A stretch of 64,000 bases of DNA from Tenodera sinensis (lineage: Eukaryota; Arthropoda; Insecta; Mantodea; Mantidae): assembly GCA_030765045.1 (NCBI GenBank), contig CM060967.1:151905751-151969750 (forward strand), read 5' to 3'. The position numbers were made by a program, and so were the translations under genes. The notes under the pieces are model-generated. The model searched no databases and was not told where the DNA came from. It saw only the letters and a program-made list of their open reading frames with translations. Shown in pieces: positions 57,229 through 64,000 of this stretch (positions are counted from its first letter, which is position 1; every line of letters starts with the position of its first letter).

Positions 57229-58012
57229 ACGTTCTCTAGTATGTACAGTAAGTAGGGGAACTATTGTATTCCATTAAAAAATTTGATGTCAAGATTTCAC
57301 TGGAAATATGCTTTGAGGGCACCTGAACCCCCCCAAAAAAGAAAAGCATTTTTGGAAAAAGGTCCACGTGTGTGCCACATTGGATTGTTATGTGAACAGC
57401 ATAGATCAAAAATAAAAACTAATTGCGTTCAAGGATGTGACACAAAGCTTTTGAGGAAAATTTCTTTACCCTAAACTACTCTTCACATGGAACATTTTTC
57501 AAAAATTTTGATTTTCTCAAAAATTCCTCTAATTATTTTGATTAAAATACCATATGTTTGAGATATTTTTATGACAAATGAAATCTATATTTTGAATTTT
57601 CTGACTAAAGCCCATATAGTCCTGTTTACTCTTCATGACTTTTACATAACTGGTAAACCAAAGAAATAGACCAAATTTTACACACAATTTATGTCCAAAT
57701 AAATTTTTTTGTAGAGTGAACCATTTCAGAGATATTCCTCGTTATTTGTGCTAGTTTTACAATACTTATACTTTCCACAAATGGGAGATCGTTATTAATA
57801 TTTTTTTATATTTTAGCTGTTCAAAGAGAACAGAATTTCAAAGCTTTAAAAGATTTGACTATCACTCAAAGTTTACTGTAGTCCCACATTCTCCTTGCAC
57901 CTACAAGAGAATGAGCAATAAGATCATTTCTGCAACTGATTACCTCAACTAACATGAAGAAGATAAAGGAATAAGAGTTTGTAAGAATAGTTGGTACAAG
58001 AGTAGAGAAGGT
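57229..58012 (+). repeat. ACTTTC-family ~800-bp repeat, near-complete copy
   Basis: Starts ACGTTCTCTAGT and ends AGTAGAGAAGGT, followed by the conserved CATATGAATGCAACACATCA. Same internal order as the copy at 31275-32057, with a seven-C run near 57328. Non-coding. Confidence 0.75.
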
Positions 58013-58433
58013 CATATGAATGCAACACATCAGATTTTTTAATAGGTGACTGGATCCACTGATGGATTTCTTGATGTGGCTTTGGGATGTAACTGTTTTT
58101 CTCAATGTAGTCACTGCTTTCCTGTTAGCAGTAGCAGTAGTAGTAACAGCAGCAGTGGCAATAGTGGAAGAATAATAATAGAAGTAGTAGTGTTTTAGGG
58201 TCAACGACATCTGTGGTTATTAGCACTCTAGCACTATAAAACAATTACCAAATTCTGAGAAAAAAGGTTCTAGGACATATGTATGTCCCAGATAAAGAAT
58301 AGTCCTAAAAGTAAAAGCTAAAACCAGTGACAGCAATAATTATTGTTAAAGACAGATGAAGCAACACTAAAGGATTCAAGAAGAGAGTTAAATGCCAATA
58401 GAGACACTACATCTCAAAGCTAGAAAAGTTGTT

Positions 58434-58500
58434 GTTAGCTAATGCTGGATTTCTGACAATGAAGTCATTAATCCTCTTGCTCTCCAATATTTTTCACATA
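58434..58500 (-). repeat. I-like LINE 3' end fragment
   Basis: The reverse complement of the last ~65 bases of the copies at 19.8 and 43.8 kb (GCTAATGCTGGATTTCTGAC, AATGAAGTCATTAATCCTCT), beginning at the AAC-type tail. Confidence 0.7.
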
Positions 58501-58992
58501 TGATATTGAAGAGAGCAATAGCAGTAATAGCAACCGCTTTTTAGAGAGCACCATATTTTTATGTTTTGGCGGTCACATTGCTCTCTCACAACCCCCAGAA
58601 TGTCTGGAGGACCACACCTGTCATTGGTTTACGGGTCTCACCGACCTGACCGGGAGAGTTATCAAAATAAATTCACCAACCATATCCTCTGATTACCAAT
58701 CAGAGGACGTATTACATGCCATGACAGGTCAGCATGTTAGGGGTTAAGATTTTATAGAGAAATTAGAGAAATGGAGAGGTTGGAAAAATAAAGACTCCCT
58801 AGCTCTTGGGAACCTTAATAGCATCGGGGTCGGAAGAGAACAAGAGATGACCAAGGTAAGGTCAGATAGAAAAGTTACAGTGAGGAGCAAAACACCAGTA
58901 AGTGGAAGTAATGTTCTGCTCAGCTTGGGTACCTTGTAGTTGCTATTCACATATTCCCTAGACGGAGACCCCTGAGTAAAACACTGCAAATA

Positions 58993-59930
58993 AGGCCTGT
59001 CTACAAAGTATCCAACCTTAATTTTTGCCATACAAAGTAGTGATGCTATGGCAATACATTGTGCATGGTGGCAGGAGGATCCTTAATGCACATGCTTGAA
59101 TTTTCTCATTGCATTCGCATGTGTCAGTATCCAACTGCAGGTCGCCAAGTGAGATGCCGTTATAAGTGTTTGTCAGATTTAGTTTTCTTGCAAGAGGATT
59201 GAATGAATACACCCAAGATACTGATACATTTTTCCAAAAAATAGGTGATTCTCAAAAAATTTGTTAAATTCAGCAAGCGTTTGGAGATGATGCTATGGGG
59301 ATAACACAAATTAAAGAGTGGTTCAACCGATTCAAAAATGACCATACTTCAGTGGAGAGTGGTGAGCTTTCTGGGAGGCCACAAACCACTCAAAGTGCTG
59401 CGGCTGTTGAGAAAGTGAGAGATCTGATACTGGGAGATCGCCGTTTGACCATACGAGAGATTGCTGAAGACATTGGGATCAGTAAAGATTCGGCTTATGC
59501 AATTTTGCATGATGCAGTTTGGCAGAAAAGACCAGACCTCTGGAGGGCAAAAACCTGGCAGTTGCATCATGAAAATGCTCCAGCACATTCATCGCAAATG
59601 ATCCAGACTTTTTTTGGCAAAACATGAACTTCCAGTCGTTCACCAACCTCCCTACTCTCCAAACATGGCTCCTTGCAACTTCTGGCTGTTTCCAAAACTG
59701 AAGACGCCATTGAAGGGATCCTATTTTGAGAGCAGGAGGAATGCCACAGTGGAATTGAACACCATCCCAAAAGAAGCTTTCCAGAATTGTTTTCAGAAGT
59801 GGAAGGAGTAGTAGGCTAAATGTGTGAACATGCAAGCAGACTACTTTGAGGAGGATTAGGGTCCCAATCCCATCAGGTAAATAATCTATTTTCACCAGTC
59901 ACAGGTCAGATATTTTTTAGACATACCCTG
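58993..59930 (+). mobile_element. mariner element, internally deleted
   Basis: Imperfect inverted ends of about 30 bases (sharing TGTCTA.AAA.TATC..ACC) are flanked by TA at 58991-58992 and 59931-59932. The frame includes GITQIKEWFNRFKNDHTSVE, SGRPQTTQSAAAVEKVRD, LILGDRRLTIREIAEDIGIS (N-terminal helix-turn-helix domains). It then jumps to VWQKRPDLWRAKTWQLHHEN, APAHSS (catalytic HDNAPAH region, D to E) and, after a frameshift near 59615, PPYSPNMAPCNFWLFPKLK, ending DYFEED and a stop. About 300 bp with the first catalytic Asp are missing compared with a standard ~1.3-kb mariner. The copy is inactive. Confidence 0.88.
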
Positions 59931-60084
59931 TATTATATATAGCAGTCTTTCACAGATAAAAACTGACACTACATTAAAATATGTTACGCTATCAATGGTT
60001 AATTATGAGCACAAAGAGGTGCAAGTTAAAAAAAATAACAACAAACGGCAATGCCTGAAATTCAACTTGCCTAAAATTACTTAC

Positions 60085-60155
60085 TTGCAACAGGATGCAC
60101 GTGAGGAGGTACTCCAGATGATGCGCAGGAGCTTCAATTCCTGAAGTTTGTTCTC
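60085..60155 (-). CDS. Candidate exon of the coiled-coil gene
   Basis: Acceptor CTAGCATTCAG|GAG and a strong donor TTGCAA|GTAAGT bound 71 bases. In the frame ending in phase 0 it reads EQTSGIEAPAHHLEYLLTCI followed by LLQ, joining smoothly to DMKELLHRK of the exon at 53740-53855. It needs phase 1 on its 5' side, whereas the exon at 62949-63046 ends in phase 0. Either an unseen exon lies between, one of the two exons is alternative, or one call is wrong. A second possible acceptor lies at 60140. Confidence 0.5.
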
Positions 60156-60229
60156 CTGAATGCTAGTATATTCATCACCCCATAAAATAGATGTAAAACA
60201 GTGCTTAAATAATCAGAAGTCCCAGAGAT

Positions 60230-61150
60230 AAACTTCTACTTGAGTAGCAGCCTCATACTATGGTACTGGGTTATTCATTCCATGTGAAATCAACACACCC
60301 ATTTTACCTCACCATTTTAGATTTTGCTACAATTTGGTATACTCAAAGTGAGTGCTGAGACTAAGGAAAATATCAAATTTAAATTTTTTATCTCAAACCG
60401 TTTCTGAAATATGGCTACGTAAAATTTTGAAAAACTAGCCAAAAGTGTAAATAGGTGGTTTTCAAATCCCTCTGGGAGCCTCCCTAATTGAGCTATAGAG
60501 CTGGAAAAGATATAATTTTGCAGCATTTTTGTGCTCTTTTCGGTGATATACAACATAACATGTTCTAATTAAGAAATTTGTTCAAAATACAAGTTCAAAT
60601 TTTGATTTAATTTTTTTCAAAAGATACATACTTTAAAATTTTCAAAATATTTCCATAAATACTTGATACTGTTGTAAATCACATGGCAAAATATAAATAT
60701 GGGATGACAATGGCTTCATGGTTAAAAAAAAATTATTCCTAACTCTTGTTTTTTTACTAAACAAGAGACCAAACCCACTGTTAACAAATAGGAATTTAAT
60801 TAAAATATACAGAAAGCTAACAAAAGAATATCAGAAATACCAAACTATCATCTTAAAACAAACCAATCAGCATATTCTGTAACTAAATTAAGTTCATTGC
60901 TTACTTTAGTTTTGTACAATTTAGACTAGTAGCCTATTAATTGGCAAAACAAAAATATTGAACATCGGACCTATAACTATAGGTACTAACGATGATAATT
61001 TTTAAACAACTATCTATAAAATATAAATTAACACTAACCTGAGAGTAAGTTGAAGTTTAAAACAGTTTCCCAAAGAAATATCTTGTACCTTCACAGATCA
61101 CATTTTAAAAAAAGCTAATTGGGTTTGGCTTAAATCACTTTCGACAAGAG
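60230..61150. other. Intronic stretch, no firm feature
   Basis: A donor-like CTCTCAG|GTTAGT on the minus strand at about 61038 might mark a small exon linking 62949 and 60155, but no convincing acceptor was found. The rest is AT-rich without recognisable ends. Confidence 0.25.
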
Positions 61151-61152
61151 AG

Positions 61153-61283
61153 TCGGTCTGGGTGGCTCAGTTGGTTAGATGCTGGCCTACTGATCCCAAG
61201 GTTGCAGATTCAAATCCGGCCCAGACTGATGGTTTTTAAGTGTGTTTAAAAACAACAGCTCCATGTCAGTAGATTTACTGACG
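61153..61283 (+). repeat. SINE-T copy, head and 5' body
   Basis: TCGGTCTGGGTGGCTCAGTT (A-box region), B box CAGATTCAAATCC, GGCCCAGACTG, TTTTTAAGTGTGTTTAAAAA and CAACAGCTCCATGTCAGTAG, truncated at a GACGA repeat. Confidence 0.75.
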
Positions 61284-61450
61284 AGACGAGACGAGACGAG
61301 ACGAGACAAGACAAGGCATCGACAAGGCATCTGCAGGTGTAGGATAGGAGAATGATGTAGCTGGTCCACATGGATGAAGAAAAGTTATTTTTGCTTCAAC
61401 AAGTGCTTCATTTTTTTTCTAAAATGTACTGAACCCCCCCCCCCCCCCCT
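61280..61450 (+). repeat. (GACGA)n array and poly-C tract
   Basis: About six GAGAC/GACGA units (61281-61313) follow the SINE, perhaps grown from its end. A C run of about 15 lies near 61434-61449. Confidence 0.85.
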
Positions 61451-62945
61451 CCCTCTGCTGATACACAGGGAATGGAAGTGAATACATAACTTACGCACAT
61501 CAACCCATCCGAGAAGATTACCTATGACCTAGGTGAGGCTGCCGGATATCTAGCACTCCAGCTACTAGCTCTGCAGGCTACTACCTGAGAAGTTGAGGCT
61601 TCTCCCAACCCCACCTTAACGAGTTAGGACATTCTCAATCTCCCATGAGTATCGGGAATCACTACCCGTCTGAGAACCAAGCCAATCCAAACAACTCCCA
61701 AAAGGGAGGGGCTCAGATGTTTGACCCAGACTACTTCTGGTAACGTCAGAAGTACAAGTGCTAGGGGCACGCAGCACTCACACCACAGCAGCTGAGGGAG
61801 TTGGAACCCCACCCCTTGTCCCACATGCTGTAAAGTAGCAAATAAGTTTAACAATGTTGCATAGATTTCCAGTTTAATGAAAATATGAGTTAATGAAGAT
61901 ATTGAAATGATATAAAAGAAATAAAGTGGAGGTAGATAGCAAGAATGGTGCACTATTGATGGTTTTATGTTTTTGGACTCCATCTCCAAGATATGTCAAA
62001 GAGCTTAATTGTTTATGCATGCTAGTTTATTTAAGGTCTACTGTAGCAACTTGTCTGTGATGCCAGCTCTTGAATATGTATAAAAATGCAATGGTAGAAC
62101 TACTCATAAAGTTGCAAGGAAATGCACTAGTAACTGTCATCTTGAAACTGCTCCTATACAGTTCTATCTAGTAAGATGATACAGGAAAGGTCCTTGAAAC
62201 TTGCTCTCTTAAAACTTGTGCAAATGAAGTAATGTGTCCATATTCTAGTTCATTTCAATTATAAGTTTATTAATTTAAACTCAAAATGCAAGAATCTAAT
62301 GTGGTGTGCATTAAAGAAATAATCTGCTAATAATTCAGATATATTGGCTGGTTTTATGAACTGTATATTACTATAAAACAAAACATTACACATGTCATAA
62401 GGCCTGAGGAGAGAAATTTAAGACGGAGAATCAATGCAGCAGATATTCAAAGGAACAAATGTGACTACAAGCCACAAAATAGTACTTAATTTTTTATGAG
62501 TCAAATTTATACTTAATGGCTTCACTAGCTTTGTTGCTACTCAACATGTTTCAGACACATTGTGTGCATTCTCAGCTATGATAGACTGCTGGAAACATCT
62601 GCTCTTGACCTCGGATGCTCTCTTATGAACTAGTAAAGAACTTGTAAGCATATTGGCCTTGGTAGGCATTTCAAAATTCATCCAGCAGAAAATACCCAAG
62701 GTCAAGAGCAAACAACATTTCTGGCTGTCGATCATAACAAGATGCAGACATGTCTGTGAAACCTGTTCCATATGAACAAAGATTAAGACTAGTTCAGTGT
62801 AAATTTGATTCAAATAGTGTTTCAATAAAATTATCATTTTTCTTCAATGTGTGCTCCTTTCAGTTATAATTATGATGGTATTTAACTGTTTAAAAATGTA
62901 GAATTTTTACAGAAACTAGAGTATTTAATTGATATGAGAAGTACA
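61451..62945. other. Intronic stretch, no recognised feature
   Basis: The part to about 61850 is richer in G and C and may be an unrecognised repeat. No domain or terminal repeats were seen. Confidence 0.3.
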
Positions 62946-62948
62946 AAC

Positions 62949-63046
62949 CTCCCAAGGCAGCAAGGAGTTTAATTTCAAGTCAGTATTCTGTTCTACCAAC
63001 ATAACACTGCCTTCATCATCTTCTATGGCAATTGCTCTTTCATCTC
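62949..63046 (-). CDS. Coiled-coil gene, upstream internal exon
   Basis: Acceptor TAACTAACAG|GAG is preceded by three CTAAC-type branch-point candidates. The donor is GGGAG|GTTTGT. The 98 bases carry GA plus 32 codons, phase 1 in and phase 0 out: DERAIAIEDDEGSVMLVEQN, TDLKLNSLLPWE. Its acidic, Leu-rich make-up fits the rest of the gene. A 35-base piece at 63232-63266 with a good donor (ATACAG|GTAATC) has the right phase to precede it (NFLLWNYSAYTG) but a weak acceptor. Earlier exons probably lie beyond the window. Confidence 0.6.
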
Positions 63047-63159
63047 CTGTTAGTTAGCAAAATTAGCAAAGGTTAGCAAAAATTATTCCATATGCTGTTT
63101 ATAGTTAAAACATATATCTTCTAGTTAAAATCTCCCTAGAAGCCACTTAAGAACTTTCA

Positions 63160-63165
<6 letters not shown>

Positions 63166-63201
<36 letters not shown>
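63166..63201 (+). repeat. Poly-A tract
   Basis: About 36 A residues followed by GAAAGGAAAGAAAGAAA, with no retroelement recognised immediately upstream. Confidence 0.95.
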
Positions 63202-63203
<2 letters not shown>

Positions 63204-63418
63204 AAGGAAAGAAAGAAAAATTGTGGATTACCTGTATATGCAGAATAATTCCACAGAAGGAAATTTCTCAGTTATGCAATTATTCACCTATTGATTATTT
63301 TGAGAGCAAAATGTTTATTTAGAACTAGGTATGTGAAATCTTTTCCAAAAAGCTCAAGTTCACACAAAAGATCAAATCTACGTTAGTAAAACCAATTTTT
63401 ACATTTGTAGGTATTTTT

Positions 63419-64000
63419 ACTTTCTCTACTACGTATAGAAAGGAAGTATTGTATTCGATCCAAAATTTCAATGTCAAGATTTCACCAGAAACATATGTTT
63501 TGAGGCTCCCTGAAACAAAAAATAGCACTTTTAGAAAAAGGTTCACACACATGCGCGCATGTGTGTCTATCTGTGAACAGCATAACTCAAAAACAAAGTC
63601 GTTAGAAACCAAAGTTGATATTTAAGCTTAATATCTTTCAAGAATGCAGCATAAAGATTTTGAAAAAAAATTTAAACTGCTCTTTACATGGAAAATTTGG
63701 ATTTTCTCAAAAATGGCTCTAACGATTTTTATTAAAATGCCATTAAGATAGTTTTACGGCAAATAAAATGTATATTTTTAATCTTCTAGCTATAGCCCAT
63801 GTAGTCCTGTTTACTCTTGATGACTTTTGCATAACTGGTAAACCTTAAGAGATATCTTACTATACAAAAATGTAGATTTCAAACACACAAGTTATGTCCA
63901 AATACATTTTTTGGTGGAGTGAACGATTTCAGAGATATTCTTTGTTATTTGTATGAGTTTTGCAATACTTAAAATTTTCTCAAATGGAAAATCATTATTC
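63419..64000 (+). repeat. ACTTTC-family ~800-bp repeat, cut by window end
   Basis: Starts with a perfect ACTTTCTCTACT (63419-63430), then CGATCCAAAATTTC, GATTTCACCAGAAACATATG, CAGCATAACTCAAAAACAAA, CTCAAAAATGGCTCTAACGA and TTGCATAACTGGTAAACC, and runs off the end after about 580 bp. Confidence 0.78.

Noticed and set aside
63232..63266. 35-base micro-exon preceding the exon at 62949-63046
   Set aside because: The donor and phase fit but the acceptor is poor and the piece is very short; mentioned only in the neighbouring exon entry.

Overview
This window looks like a eukaryotic, most likely arthropod (insect) genome. It is AT-rich and intron- and repeat-dominated, with no bacterial-style operons, and open frames are short except inside transposon remnants. 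The transposon mix (mariner, Tigger/pogo, hAT, piggyBac and PIF/Harbinger relatives, jockey-, I- and CR1-like LINEs, a Penelope-like fragment, tRNA-derived SINEs) fits an insect. The order is only a guess: the 3' end of the commonest SINE recalls SINEs of cockroach and termite relatives. Codons and domains were read by eye, and no database search was possible.

Host genes are sparse. On the minus strand, an unnamed coiled-coil protein is spread over exons at 62949-63046, 60085-60155 (candidate), 53740-53855, 42656-42823 and 38713-38923 (terminal exon with stop). The splice phases of the last three exons agree exactly. A second minus-strand gene seems to start at 34167, where an ATG exon ends in a splice donor at 34050. 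Its later exons were not found.

Region by region: 0-8 kb holds a foldback SINE and decayed LINEs on both strands (jockey-like RT at 4.3-5.1 kb, I-like RNase H at 6-7.1 kb). 8.4-10 kb is a tandem-repeat element whose inverted partner lies at 54-56 kb. 10-26 kb holds tRNA-SINE copies, a Tc/mariner-like element with long terminal repeats, a Harbinger-like MITE, LINE ORF1, RNase H and RT fragments, and a 99-bp-armed palindrome flanked by 12-bp direct repeats. 26-31 kb holds hAT-type remnants and a complete but internally deleted Tigger. 31-37 kb holds several copies of an ~800-bp family bounded by ACTTTCTCTACT / AGTAGAGAAAGT. 37-64 kb is mostly introns of the coiled-coil gene filled with insertions. 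These include a piggyBac-like MITE, a three-level nest at 46.3-51.1 kb (LINE A split by a pogo MITE and by LINE B, itself split by a SINE), a second Tigger, gypsy gag and Penelope fragments, and a deleted mariner.

The most unusual signal is a tRNA-derived SINE family in which copies at four loci carry a head-to-head inverted copy of their own core domain. Two of these copies are bounded by 13-15 bp target-site duplications, so the inverted arm belongs to the inserted unit. No intact, evidently active transposase or reverse transcriptase was seen.
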